64,000 nt of DNA, taken from contig NZ_JAMLFW010000001.1 of NCBI RefSeq assembly GCF_024256385.1, positions 2,294,001 through 2,358,000 of the forward strand. Reading direction: 5' to 3'. The notes beneath the pieces are model-generated. The model worked only from the letters and a program-made list of their open reading frames with translations. It did not search any database and was not told the DNA's origin. The position numbers and the translations under genes were made by a program. Of the stretch, positions 1 to 9,521 are shown one piece after another (position 1 is the stretch's first letter; each line of letters begins with the position of its first letter). The DNA comes from Anatilimnocola floriformis. Lineage in GTDB: Bacteria; Planctomycetota; Planctomycetia; Pirellulales; Pirellulaceae.

Positions 1-422
1 CCCAGGAACTCGACGCTGAACTCGGGCAGTTGATTCGCGAGTTGCAAGCGAGTCCCTTCGATCAGCGAGCGGCCAATCAGGCGCTGTTGCAGCTGACCGA
101 TCCCACACGAGTCGAGACGCGCGATTATCACAGCGCGCGGCAAGTCGCGTGGGCTTTCTGCGAGATCAAAAAGGATGCGCTGGGAATCCGCTACAACAGC
201 CGGCCTGATTCTCCGGAGGTTGCGAGCATTCTGCGCGACTTTGAGTTTGCGATGGGGACTTCTGCCGCAAGCCGCGATGCGCTGCTGCTGCAGTTACCGG
301 CGCAACGACGCAGTGTGATCGAGAACCTGCCACGCTTTTCACAAGCGATGAAAGAGTTCGACCATCTCCGCTTTGCCGAACAGCTACAAAAACTGCACGC
401 TCAACTGTCGAACGGAAAGTAG
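1..422 (+). CDS. C-terminal part of an unrecognised protein (5' end outside window)
   Basis: The reading frame is open from base 3 and runs to a TAG stop at 420-422, so about 139 C-terminal residues are visible and the start lies upstream. The fragment is hydrophilic and mostly helical in appearance, with no membrane segment, signal or catalytic motif that I recognise. The TTG at 30 is an internal Leu codon rather than a credible start, because the frame continues upstream of it. The stop codon lies inside the left arm of the palindromic repeat at 419-490. Function unknown. Confidence 0.7.
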   Translation, partial: QELDAELGQLIRELQASPFDQRAANQALLQLTDPTRVETRDYHSARQVAWAFCEIKKDALGIRYNSRPDSPEVASILRDFEFAMGTSAASRDALLLQLPAQRRSVIENLPRFSQAMKEFDHLRFAEQLQKLHAQLSNGK

Positions 423-490
423 CTGAATTCGCCAGAATTCAGTGATTGCAGTTGAAAGTCGACCATGTGAATTCTGGCGAATTCAGCTAC
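419..490. repeat. Palindromic repeat element, copy 1 (23-bp arms)
   Basis: Perfect 23-bp inverted arms at 419-441 and 468-490 begin GTAGCTGAATTCGCC and enclose a 26-bp loop. Each arm carries two GAATTC hexamers separated by 4 bp, so the arms are themselves nearly palindromic. The left arm supplies the TAG stop of the upstream gene, and the right arm ends 5 bp from the stop of the convergent cytochrome gene. The same arms recur at 43273-43343 with an unrelated loop. It may act as a bidirectional terminator hairpin, though neither side has a T-run. Confidence 0.85.
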
Positions 491-495
491 TGGAC

Positions 496-3400
496 TTACC
501 GCCGCTGCGGCCAGGGTCCCTGCATCGGAGGCGGACGGCGAACGAGTCGCAAGCGATCGTCATAATTGTAAATGTTCGAGTCGAACGGATTGTCACTCAC
601 CTGCCAAACTTCACCGGCGCGAGTTGCATGCTTCGGCGCCATTCGACGGAACATCCGCGACTGCTCTTCCCAATTGAGCGGCCGAGCGCCGACACGGCCG
701 AAGACGGCGATCTGACTGCCCGACTCATCAACAGCCCGGTCTCGATCGAGGGCTTCGCCGATCGAATGAGCATGTCCTCCCTTCGGCAGCTTATACGTCG
801 CCACCAACCGCGGCGTTGGTCGCGGACTGAAACCGGCGTTCCCCGGCGTGTCGGGCGAGGTGAGTTGCACGACACGCAAACCATTCTTGCCATCGGCTAG
901 ATACGCGAATTCGCTGGTGTAGGTAATGCCGAGCTTTACATCTTCGCAATCGTTGATGCAGCCGCCAGCGTCGAACACTTGATCCAGCACCGGCTGTTCC
1001 GGCCGCGTGATATCGACGATGTGCAAACCATGCGCGCCAGCGGCGACGTAAGCGTAGGTTCGCGCGACATAGACACTCTTAGCTTCTTCCATGTGCAACA
1101 GCGTTTTGTGAACCGGTTTGTGCAAGTCGGTGACGTCGAACACATGCAAGCCGTGATGCTCATCGCAAACGAAGGCATAGCGGAACTGCACCTGAACACT
1201 TACCGGATGCTCGAGCACATCGTGACCAATCACGGCAGTCACGCGCGGATTCTTCGGGTCTTCGAGTGCGACCACCACCAAGCCCGCATCGCAGCAGATG
1301 TAAGCGAAGTGCCCAGCAATCGTGATGTTCCGCGCGCCGCAGAGAATGCCGTCGGGATTGAAGGTTACGGCTCGTTCCAAAAAGTTATTGAGCGGATTGC
1401 CGTCGAGGAGCGTTCCCGCGCCAACCAGGATCAGTCCTTCGTACTTGTCGGTGACGTAGACGTAGGCATACATCGGATGAACCGCTTGCTCGTGGTTCTC
1501 GGGCGGTTGCACACGAGTCGGATCCGGCGCGAGCGTCGTCGGCGCGGCGATGGCCGTCGCATACTTCGTCGGCACGTGAAAGCGTTGGCCGAGCGGCGAG
1601 ACCGGCGCGCTGGTGATTCGTTCCGAAAAAGCCTTGTCGTCGATGAAAGCGATGTCGAACGCGCGGAAACCATCCGGGCCGCAAGCGGCGTAAAGGTATT
1701 CGCCGCGTGGTTGAACCATCAAGATTTCTGGCTTGCACAACGGCCGTTTGATTTTGTCGAGAATATCGAGCCCTGGATGCTCGTGGGCGTGATGCAGATT
1801 CCAACCTTCTTCGACGTGCTTCTTGTGATGCTCGGGAAATGCAATCTGATGCAGCGTGCTGCCGATCACGGCCTGTGGTTCACTCTGCTCGGTGACGACG
1901 GCCGCTTCCAAACCATGTTCGCCCGCGGCGATCCAGCAGTAACGCCCCATGAAGTTGGTGTAGTTCGTGCCATGCATCATCAGCTGGGCCATGATCGCGT
2001 TGTTGTCGTTCTGCACGGAGACGTGGCAATCGCTGCACATCTTCGTTTCAGATGCGCCGGCGGGAATGGTGCCGGTGACGTTGGGGTGCGCTCCGCGGAC
2101 AGTGTGCGGCACGTTCGTGCTGAACGCGATGCCGCTCATGCCGCTGCCAGAGATCGTTTGTTGCTGGTGATAGATCGATTCGCGGTTGTTGTTGTACGAC
2201 GTGACGTGAATCGCGCACGAGGAGCGGGCAGGATTGATCTTGTTACCAGTTGCCAAGCCATCGCGGGCCAGCATGTAGACATCGTCGCGCAGCGTCTGAA
2301 AGTTGTAGGCGACCAGATTGCGCGAGACATCTCCCTCGTTGTGCAAGGCTGGCGTCTTCTTATTCGCCTTCTGCGGCAAGTGGCAGCCGAAGCAACTGGG
2401 GTTCCACGACGAGTGACACGTCATGCAGCTCATGTTGCCGCTTTGATGCGCACAGGAGTTTCCCCCGACGGACTCCTTGCCGTCCTGACCTTTGACGAAA
2501 TCGATCACGCCGCCCCAGGTGAGTTTGCCATCGCCCTGTTCCCAGCGGACGGTCTTGGCCATGTGCGACTTTTGGTTGTAGTAAAAGCGATTTGGGTTCA
2601 CCGTATCGAACGTCTGTTTCACCTCCCACTCGCGGCCATGCTCGACCATCGCGCGTTGAATGAGTGCGAGTTCCCGCCGACCATCAGGACGTTTCACCGG
2701 GCGAACTTCAAACCGCGGCTTGCCGTCAGGCGTTTTCATCGCCAACAGATCGCGACCTTTTTTTCGCGCGCCGGGAACTTCCGGTTCTGCTGCGGGACCG
2801 CTGGTTCGCATCCCTTCGCCGACGATGATCTTATCGATCACCGAGCGCTCAGCGCCGCCGTGGCAATCAATACAAGTGATTTCGATCGCGGCCCGCACTT
2901 CGCCGTAGAGCTTCGTGTTGCCGTGAACATCCTGCGTGAAGTGGCAATCGACGCAGTGCATGCCGCGTTCCTGGTGGATGTCCATCAAATGCACCGGCAT
3001 ATCGGAGCAACTCTTGCTGCCGGCGAGCGTCGCTTGACGCTGCGGATCGGGCCAGACCTCCTGCAGTTTATTGGCGACAAGTGGAGCCACGTACTGTTCC
3101 GTCGGTTGTACGACAGCAGCGCGAAGTTTCTCCGTGGTCACTTGCTGAACCGGCTTGCCCACCGGATCAAGCAGATTTCCTTGACGATCTTTCTTGAATA
3201 CCGCGCGAAACACCCAGCCGTGCCCATGAAAGTCGGCGAACTGATTGTGACGAGCGACTTGGTTCAGCTCGGGAACGCGTTCGAGAAAATTCGGATCCGA
3301 CCACAGGCCGCGGGCGGCGGTTTCATCGGGATTCGACATCTGCGACTGCGCGAGCTGTTCGGCAGTTGGATTCTTTTGCTCATGCGGATACATCAACTCG

Positions 3401-4680
3401 CCGTCGGACTCGTTGTCCCACCACATGAAGCCGATGTACGTGTTGAGCACGTTCGTCCCCGGATGAATGTGGCAGACAATGCACTGGCTCGTCGGAACAG
3501 CGGTGGTGAAGCGATGCGCGATCGGATGGCCGCGCTCGTCCTTGGGAATCGTGGGATCGACGCTGGTGACAAACTGCTGCGGCCCGATGGGATCGGGCTC
3601 CGAAGCTGCCATCGCGAGATTGCCGAAGCGGGCATATTGCGCTGAATGAACGGGAGAGCGATCGTTGGCATAGACGACGTGACAGGCACTGCAACCGCTG
3701 CTGCGATAGTCGCCGGGGTGATCATTCGTGCCGAGGAAATTGAGCGTCGGATCGAGAAGTCGAGTTTTCTGCAAGCCAATGAACACTGGATCGGTGCGGT
3801 TCTCGGTTCCCACGCCACGAGTAGAAAGACGCGTGCGCGGCCGACCTGGCTCTTCGCCAAGTTCCGGAATGCCGACTTCCGGCCGAAAGCGGCCACCTTG
3901 CTCGAACACGCGAAGAATATTGCCCGGCTGGCTGATTTCAAAACGCGGCAGCGGATCGAGGTACGGCACCATCGCTTTTTCGCGCATGTCGCGGGCGATG
4001 TTCGGCACTTCCTCTTGCTTCCAAACGTTTTGAATCCGCTGCGGCGTGCCGTGCATGCTGTAGCTTTCGCCGTAACGCGAAGCTTTGTTCGGCACGGCGC
4101 CGTTGTTGTAGAGGGCGGCTCCCCACAGCATGCAGCCGTGGGTCATCATGCTCTTCTTCACCTGCAACACTTCGCGCTCGTGGCAACTGCCGCACGCTAG
4201 GTGGGCGATGCGCAGATCACCGGGGTTCATGAAGCGCACGAACTCGGGGCTCTCGTGATTTAGCAGCGTGTACGACCGAACCGGATTGCCGGATGTGCGC
4301 CACATATCAGGAAACCGCGGTTTGACGTGCGCCCCTTGTTTCGTCTCGCAGGTCGCATCGCCGCCGTGGCAATCGATGCAGCCGAGCTTCACCGTTGGCT
4401 TGGCGTGCATGTCGTGCACGCTGTTGTGGCACTTCACGCAGCTGAAGCTCTTGCGCGCCGCATCGTCAGCCGTTTGATGCATCAGGTCTTGGCCTGCGGG
4501 CAACTGCTCAACGTACTGACCATCGGGTTGCAAAATATACTGAGCGGCTGGATGCAAAGGAGCGTGACCAACCGGGCTCAACTCCTTCAGTCCCGACGGT
4601 CGCTGCGCAACGGCAGTTGCGGCCAGCAGCAACGTGCTGAGCAAACTTGCAAAGATGATTGGGTACCGCACGCAAGCCAT
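496..4680 (-). CDS. Secreted multihaem cytochrome c (ten CxxCH) with C-terminal LVIVD-repeat domain
   Basis: This 1394-residue protein starts with a signal peptide (hydrophobic stretch ending AVAQ near residue 26). The first ~950 residues carry ten CxxCH haem c sites, including CVKCH (~81), CIDCH (~101), CGSCH (~163), CSACH, CIVCH, CVDCH, a second CIDCH, CMTCH, CFGCH and CSDCH. Several further Cys lie outside complete motifs. The last ~300 residues contain repeats of the form Y(A/V)YV..GL.(I/V)VD, typical of the LVIVD family, which suggests a beta-propeller. An electron-transfer role outside the cytoplasm is expected. ATG at 4678-4680 is preceded by AAGGGA. It follows the barrel-like gene by 11 bp, so the two are probably one operon and products of one complex. 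Electron donor and acceptor cannot be read from sequence. Confidence 0.85.
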   Translation of the reverse strand: MACVRYPIIFASLLSTLLLAATAVAQRPSGLKELSPVGHAPLHPAAQYILQPDGQYVEQLPAGQDLMHQTADDAARKSFSCVKCHNSVHDMHAKPTVKLGCIDCHGGDATCETKQGAHVKPRFPDMWRTSGNPVRSYTLLNHESPEFVRFMNPGDLRIAHLACGSCHEREVLQVKKSMMTHGCMLWGAALYNNGAVPNKASRYGESYSMHGTPQRIQNVWKQEEVPNIARDMREKAMVPYLDPLPRFEISQPGNILRVFEQGGRFRPEVGIPELGEEPGRPRTRLSTRGVGTENRTDPVFIGLQKTRLLDPTLNFLGTNDHPGDYRSSGCSACHVVYANDRSPVHSAQYARFGNLAMAASEPDPIGPQQFVTSVDPTIPKDERGHPIAHRFTTAVPTSQCIVCHIHPGTNVLNTYIGFMWWDNESDGELMYPHEQKNPTAEQLAQSQMSNPDETAARGLWSDPNFLERVPELNQVARHNQFADFHGHGWVFRAVFKKDRQGNLLDPVGKPVQQVTTEKLRAAVVQPTEQYVAPLVANKLQEVWPDPQRQATLAGSKSCSDMPVHLMDIHQERGMHCVDCHFTQDVHGNTKLYGEVRAAIEITCIDCHGGAERSVIDKIIVGEGMRTSGPAAEPEVPGARKKGRDLLAMKTPDGKPRFEVRPVKRPDGRRELALIQRAMVEHGREWEVKQTFDTVNPNRFYYNQKSHMAKTVRWEQGDGKLTWGGVIDFVKGQDGKESVGGNSCAHQSGNMSCMTCHSSWNPSCFGCHLPQKANKKTPALHNEGDVSRNLVAYNFQTLRDDVYMLARDGLATGNKINPARSSCAIHVTSYNNNRESIYHQQQTISGSGMSGIAFSTNVPHTVRGAHPNVTGTIPAGASETKMCSDCHVSVQNDNNAIMAQLMMHGTNYTNFMGRYCWIAAGEHGLEAAVVTEQSEPQAVIGSTLHQIAFPEHHKKHVEEGWNLHHAHEHPGLDILDKIKRPLCKPEILMVQPRGEYLYAACGPDGFRAFDIAFIDDKAFSERITSAPVSPLGQRFHVPTKYATAIAAPTTLAPDPTRVQPPENHEQAVHPMYAYVYVTDKYEGLILVGAGTLLDGNPLNNFLERAVTFNPDGILCGARNITIAGHFAYICCDAGLVVVALEDPKNPRVTAVIGHDVLEHPVSVQVQFRYAFVCDEHHGLHVFDVTDLHKPVHKTLLHMEEAKSVYVARTYAYVAAGAHGLHIVDITRPEQPVLDQVFDAGGCINDCEDVKLGITYTSEFAYLADGKNGLRVVQLTSPDTPGNAGFSPRPTPRLVATYKLPKGGHAHSIGEALDRDRAVDESGSQIAVFGRVGARPLNWEEQSRMFRRMAPKHATRAGEVWQVSDNPFDSNIYNYDDRLRLVRRPPPMQGPWPQRR

Positions 4681-4691
4681 CGTCTATTCCC

Positions 4692-6617
4692 TTAGTACGT
4701 CAAAGCCAGATTGGCAAATCCGGCGACCAGCGTGTTGGCTTCGCCTTCGATCGGGGCGTACAAATCGTTGAAACCGGCGCCCGGAATCAACATTGAGATG
4801 CCGCCGACGAAGATGATGTTGTTGTTCAGCAGCGGCCGATACTCGATGCCGGTGCTCAAATCGACGCCGATTTGCGAATGAACGGTTTCTTGAAAAACGT
4901 ATTGCTCGAGCACTTCGGTCTGATCGAACCAGAGGAAGTTCACGTTGGTGATCGAGCGCAGCTTCGGCGTCAGGTCTGCATCCATGCCGACGTTGTAAAG
5001 GTGCAGACCTGGATTAACGAAGTTCTGCTGCCCTTGAAATTTGCTCGACCGCAGATCGGGGACCAGGCTCATGCGGTTCGTCAGGTTCACGCCAAAGAGC
5101 TTGATCGTTTGCCGCTGCCAATAGCTGAACTGTCCGCCCGCAAAGTTCGGATTGTCAAAGATGGTTTCAAATCCGGTCGCCTGGCCATCGAAAATATTGT
5201 CGTCGCCCGAGGCAAAGAAGTACGACGTGCGAAAGCGAATCCAGTCGCGATCGTAGCTCAGTTCGACAGCGGCCATCTGCGCGTTGATATCCACCGGCCG
5301 GCCCGCGAGCGGATTCAAGTCGTCATGACCGAGCGCCCAGTAAAAGGCGTGTGAGATATTGAAACGGTTGATGTGGCCGTCGCCAGCGAAGCCCAAATAA
5401 TGCGAGTTGACCCGGTGCTCGGCAAATACGCCGACCGGGTCAGGGCGAACCAAAAATCCGTTGTCGTCAAACTTCATGCTGGGGCCATCACGGTTGTAGT
5501 GATAGCTCAGCTGCATCGTGTAGCCCGGCCAGATGAAATCCTGCCGATAGTAATTCGCAATCAGCGTGTTCTGATGCCGGTCGGCAAACGTGTTCAGCAG
5601 GCTGTTGGTGTTCTTCTCGGTTTGATCGAAGTAGGCGATGTTGAACTGATCGCGATTGGAGAAACGCGTGCCGAAGATTCGAATCGCGCGGTTGGTGTCG
5701 GCAAAAATGAAGCCGCGAAAATCACTGGCGAAAAACTGTGAACCGCCGCGTGCCGAGACGAAGTCGTAATCGGTCCCAATGTCGGCGAGCTTCGATTCCA
5801 GGAACCATTCTTCGAGCGCATAGTCAGTTCGAAAACGCCCCGTGCCGCTGCGTACATCAGGCTTTACCACGCCGAGTTCGTCGGCGACGAGGTGATTCAT
5901 GTTGAAAATGTTCGTGAGCTTGATGCGCCAGTCGGCTGGCTTGAAGCCGGCATCGCCGTGGTTCCACTCGGTCGAGAGAACCAGATTGTTGCTCATGAAG
6001 TACTGATCGGGATCGCCATAAAACTCCTCACTGCCGGGATGCGACGTGCTTTCGAACGGCGTCGTTGGCGTGGGTACCTGTCGCCCTTCGAGCAGCAGAT
6101 TCTCTGTCGCGGTGAGAATGAAAAAGTTGTGCTGCCCGAGAATCGGATAGTCGCCCTTCAGCACATTCTGATGATAAGGATCCCACTTGCTCCCCGTGAC
6201 GTACGGATACTCGTCTTGCGCGGGATGACCTTTATCGTAGCGATCCCAGTTCGGAAAGCCGCTGCGCCAGCGATCGGGAAACGGTACGAAATGGCTGTCG
6301 GTTTGCACTTCCGTCGGCGTGATGCCCGTTGGTCCGCTGTAACCCAGCGGCGGATCGACAGGCCATTGCAACAGTTCATCGGGCTCTTCGATGAAATTGC
6401 TCAGCGGAACGAAATCGGGCACACTGGGATCAAAGGGCTGTGGCCCTTGCAGCACTCGTGGCCGCACATCCTCGACCGGGGTTGGCAGCTGTGCGTTGAC
6501 AGGCAAACAGGCAATCAGCGGCAACAAAGATATCGCCCAGCGCGCAGCGTGAAGGCAGCACACGCGAAACCGCGCGCGCCAGCATTCCGTCCACGAACTC
6601 ACTGAGCATCGTGACAA
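4692..6617 (-). CDS. Predicted outer-membrane beta-barrel protein, partner of the multihaem cytochrome
   Basis: A 641-residue secreted protein. A long basic N-region is followed by a hydrophobic stretch and a likely cleavage after VNAQ near residue 43. The body is rich in alternating aromatic/polar strands (for example NIAYFDQT, MQLSYHYNRD, IRFRTSYFFA), and the C-terminus ends in a short strand with a terminal Tyr, as many outer-membrane barrels do. No haem motif is present. It lies 11 bp upstream of the ten-haem cytochrome on the same strand. By analogy with porin-cytochrome conduits it could be the pore that holds the cytochrome, but no family match is certain. An ordinary porin or surface barrel is the alternative. 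Confidence 0.6.
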   Translation of the reverse strand: MSRCSVSSWTECWRARFRVCCLHAARWAISLLPLIACLPVNAQLPTPVEDVRPRVLQGPQPFDPSVPDFVPLSNFIEEPDELLQWPVDPPLGYSGPTGITPTEVQTDSHFVPFPDRWRSGFPNWDRYDKGHPAQDEYPYVTGSKWDPYHQNVLKGDYPILGQHNFFILTATENLLLEGRQVPTPTTPFESTSHPGSEEFYGDPDQYFMSNNLVLSTEWNHGDAGFKPADWRIKLTNIFNMNHLVADELGVVKPDVRSGTGRFRTDYALEEWFLESKLADIGTDYDFVSARGGSQFFASDFRGFIFADTNRAIRIFGTRFSNRDQFNIAYFDQTEKNTNSLLNTFADRHQNTLIANYYRQDFIWPGYTMQLSYHYNRDGPSMKFDDNGFLVRPDPVGVFAEHRVNSHYLGFAGDGHINRFNISHAFYWALGHDDLNPLAGRPVDINAQMAAVELSYDRDWIRFRTSYFFASGDDNIFDGQATGFETIFDNPNFAGGQFSYWQRQTIKLFGVNLTNRMSLVPDLRSSKFQGQQNFVNPGLHLYNVGMDADLTPKLRSITNVNFLWFDQTEVLEQYVFQETVHSQIGVDLSTGIEYRPLLNNNIIFVGGISMLIPGAGFNDLYAPIEGEANTLVAGFANLALTY

Positions 6618-6842
6618 ACCGCGTTCCCACAGAAAAATTGGCGGCCCGAGCGCCGCCGTTGAAGAGAGCCATACCGCGAAGAGGGGTGTTAAACTCTGCG
6701 GCTTATAACGTTTGTAATGTGGGGCGATAATATCAATTGACTGGATTGCGATGACGATAGTGGAAATACACTCAACTTTCGAATCGCTCGCCGACTGCTA
6801 TCGATAGCAAGCTGGCGATGGCAGGGAATGGGATAGCCACGA

Positions 6843-9071
6843 ATGCGGAAGCCTCAGCCAAACGTTCGCCGACCAGTCAATCAACGGCGGTTGGCTCTGG
6901 AGCAGCTCGAGCAGCGCGAAATGAATGCCGTGCTGCCAAATTCGCCGGCGATCATTGCTCAACTGGCGCTCGATCAAAACATTCCCAACGTTACCGAGAC
7001 CGAGGCACAGGTTCTGCTAGCAAGGGCGGCGGCCGCTTCAAACTCCGAGGATGCCATCATCGCTGTGGTTGACCGCGGCGGAAAAATTCTCGGCGTTCGC
7101 ATGGAGCAGGACGTTCTCGATCACATCACCGACGAAGCCATTCGCGTCTTCGCCATCGATGGCGCTGTATCCAAGGCGCGCACGGCAGCTTTCTTTGCCA
7201 ACGACCAGGCGCCGCTTACTTCGCGCACGATTCGCAACTTGAGCCAGTCGACCATCACGCAGCGCGAGGTCGAAGCGAATCCAAACGTCCCCGATCCGCT
7301 GGTCAACAATCCGTTCAACGATGCCGATCCCACAGCCCGCACGTATGGCCCGGGCTTCGTCGCGCCGATTGGCGACGGCGGGCATTTTCCGCAAGGCATC
7401 ACGAATGCGCCGCCGGTCGATCTCTTCGGCATTGAGCACCAAAGCCGCGACAGCATCATTCATCCTGGCTTGGACGGCGTGAAGGGAAGCGCCGACGACA
7501 TCGTGCTCGCCAGTCGCTTCAACGTGGATACAGCCTTCATCCCTGCCGGCAAAGAGATCGACGCGCCCGAGTCCTACGGTTATCAATCCGATCGTCTGCC
7601 GTATGCGCAATCGCGCGGCATTGCGACGTTGCCGGGGGGCATCCCTCTGTTCAAGGTGATCGGTGGCAAACCGATTCTGGTGGGTGGCATTGGCGTCTTC
7701 TTTCCTGGCGACGATGGCTATGCCACGTTCGAGCAGAATTTTGTGCAAGCTCCGACGGAGACGGCCAAGCCGCAGACCAACGAGGAACGACTCAACGCGC
7801 CGAAGGTGCTCGAAGCCGAATGGATGGCCTTTGCCGCAGCTGGCGGCGCGACGGGTTTGAAAACTCTCAAGGGACAATCGGTCAAAGTGGGCGCGATCAA
7901 TGGCGTGCCGGCGCTGCCGAACTACGACATGCAAGCGATTCCGGGGCGCATCGACCTCGCGGGCATCACGCTGGAAGTGGTCGGGCCGAATCCCACTGCC
8001 AAGAACAAACTCCCCGGAGTCGAGACGATTCAGCGCGTCGGCAACATCGTAAGCGCCGGTGGCGATGGAACGAGTGGCGACGATCAAATCGTTTTGCCTG
8101 GCGGCGATCTTTATCTGAACGGCGAAACTGTTCCCTCGGGCTGGCTGGTCATGCCCCACGCCTCGCCGAGCGGATCGAGCACGCTCACGGCTGCCGACGT
8201 ACAGAAGATCATCGATCAAGGCATCGCCGAAGCCAACAAGACCCGCGCCGCGATTCGCCTCGACCTGACCGGCAAAACAGCGAAGGCGGGGCAGCGGACG
8301 CAAATGGTTTTTGCCGTCGCCGACCGTGACGGCAACGTCCTCGGTCTGTATCGCATGCCCGATGCCACTGTCTTCTCGATCGACGTCGCCGTCGCCAAGG
8401 CCCGCAATACGGCTTACTACGCCGATGCGTCCGCCATTCAGCCTGCCGATCTGGTCGATGACGACATCTTGCTTGCGCGCGGTTCGATCACAGCAGCCGA
8501 CCTGACAAAAAACAAAGCCAAGACCAACGGCATCGTTGGCGTAGCCGATTTGTACAAAGACAAACTGAGCAAATCGCAAGCGGTGCCGCTGACCGGCAAT
8601 GCCTTTTCGAATCGAACATTCCGCTTTCTCGCCGAGCCGCGCTACCCGGCGGGCATCAACAGTCCGCCGCCGATCTTCAGTAGCTTGAACGAAGTTGAAA
8701 TTGCCAGCGGCGTCAACAAAACTCGGATCAACCCCAAGACGGCCGAGAACATCGGTCAGCCGATGCTCGCGTCGCAGTTTCAGACGGTGTATGGCTACGA
8801 TGCGTTCCATGCCGGCCGCAACTTGCACGACATCGATAACATCGCCAATCAAAATGGCACGGTCTTTTTCCCCGGCAGTTCGCCTCTGTATGTCGGCGCG
8901 AATCTGCAAGGCGGCTTCGGTGTGAGCGGCGACGGCGTTGATCAAGACGATGTGGTGACCTTCTACGGGCAAGTTGGTTACGCACCTCCCACCGCGCTCA
9001 AAGCCGACCAGGTCTTTTATCGCGAGGTGCGATTGCCATTCCAAAAATTCAATCGCACGCCGTTGCGCTAA
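6843..9071 (+). CDS. Surface protein with two GlcG/HbpS-like haem-binding domains
   Basis: The 742-residue product begins with a basic leader and LEQLEQRE (residues ~19-26), resembling the N-terminal motif of many planctomycete exported proteins. Two similar domains follow. The first (~35-140) has IIAVVDRGGKILGVRM and AVSKARTAAFF. The second (~450-560) has MVFAVADRDGNVLGLYRM and AVAKARNTAYYA. These are signatures of the GlcG/HbpS family, whose members bind haem or related cofactors. The stretches between and after the domains are unique. The gene starts at ATG 6843 after a weak GGGATAG site and is followed 14 bp later by a small secreted-protein gene. The haem role is inferred from family membership. 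Confidence 0.75.
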   Translation: MRKPQPNVRRPVNQRRLALEQLEQREMNAVLPNSPAIIAQLALDQNIPNVTETEAQVLLARAAAASNSEDAIIAVVDRGGKILGVRMEQDVLDHITDEAIRVFAIDGAVSKARTAAFFANDQAPLTSRTIRNLSQSTITQREVEANPNVPDPLVNNPFNDADPTARTYGPGFVAPIGDGGHFPQGITNAPPVDLFGIEHQSRDSIIHPGLDGVKGSADDIVLASRFNVDTAFIPAGKEIDAPESYGYQSDRLPYAQSRGIATLPGGIPLFKVIGGKPILVGGIGVFFPGDDGYATFEQNFVQAPTETAKPQTNEERLNAPKVLEAEWMAFAAAGGATGLKTLKGQSVKVGAINGVPALPNYDMQAIPGRIDLAGITLEVVGPNPTAKNKLPGVETIQRVGNIVSAGGDGTSGDDQIVLPGGDLYLNGETVPSGWLVMPHASPSGSSTLTAADVQKIIDQGIAEANKTRAAIRLDLTGKTAKAGQRTQMVFAVADRDGNVLGLYRMPDATVFSIDVAVAKARNTAYYADASAIQPADLVDDDILLARGSITAADLTKNKAKTNGIVGVADLYKDKLSKSQAVPLTGNAFSNRTFRFLAEPRYPAGINSPPPIFSSLNEVEIASGVNKTRINPKTAENIGQPMLASQFQTVYGYDAFHAGRNLHDIDNIANQNGTVFFPGSSPLYVGANLQGGFGVSGDGVDQDDVVTFYGQVGYAPPTALKADQVFYREVRLPFQKFNRTPLR

Positions 9072-9085
9072 GGCGAGAACCTGCC

Positions 9086-9517
9086 ATGAGAATCGGCCTT
9101 GCTGCTATCTGCGTCCTTGGCGTGTGTGCCGAACTCCGCGCTCAAGAATTACCGCCTGAGATGAAGCCGGCAGCCAAGCCCGAGGTTCACGAACTCTCGC
9201 CCGAACAAGCGGCCGCGATCAACTTCGCTTACGGTGGCCAACTCGACTACCGCTACGCTGACCATTGCCGCGCAGGATTCTCGCAGTACCTGCGGCCTCA
9301 TTCCATTCCCAGCAACTCGCGCTATTACGGCGGCTACTACCTCGGCGGCGGCGCACCCATCTTCGGCGAAGGCCCAACTCCCGACGAAGGAACTTTCGGC
9401 TGGGACTATTTCGGCCTCTTCCCCAAACGCGTCGCGCTCAACTGGACCCACGGCCGCCGCGAGCAAGGCAACGGCGGGACATATAAAACCGATGGGCCGA
9501 AGCGCGAGCATAAGTAG
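9086..9517 (+). CDS. Small secreted protein of unknown function
   Basis: A 143-residue protein with a clear signal peptide (MRIGLAAICVLGVCAELRA, cleavage before QE). The mature part is rich in Gly, Tyr and Pro (GGYYLGGGAPIFGEG) and has a basic C-terminus. It lies 14 bp after the two-domain haem-binding protein, so the two are probably cotranscribed. No domain recognised. It converges with the DUF4139 gene, with only 4 bp between the two stop codons and no room for a separate terminator. Confidence 0.65.
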   Translation: MRIGLAAICVLGVCAELRAQELPPEMKPAAKPEVHELSPEQAAAINFAYGGQLDYRYADHCRAGFSQYLRPHSIPSNSRYYGGYYLGGGAPIFGEGPTPDEGTFGWDYFGLFPKRVALNWTHGRREQGNGGTYKTDGPKREHK

Positions 9518-9521
9518 ACGC

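Noticed and set aside
2995-3015. Possible lost haem motif in the cytochrome (CSDMPVH segment)
   Set aside because: The surrounding residues are orderly and the segment may be a normal family feature, so I do not call it a broken CxxCH.
979-3645. Plus-strand open frame of 888 codons opposite the cytochrome gene
   Set aside because: It mirrors the cytochrome gene on the other strand, which has a signal peptide and ten haem motifs. The mirrored product has no domain and arises from GC-rich codon bias.
7038-9044. Minus-strand open frame of 668 codons opposite the haem-binding surface protein
   Set aside because: Antisense shadow; the plus-strand protein has recognisable repeated domains.
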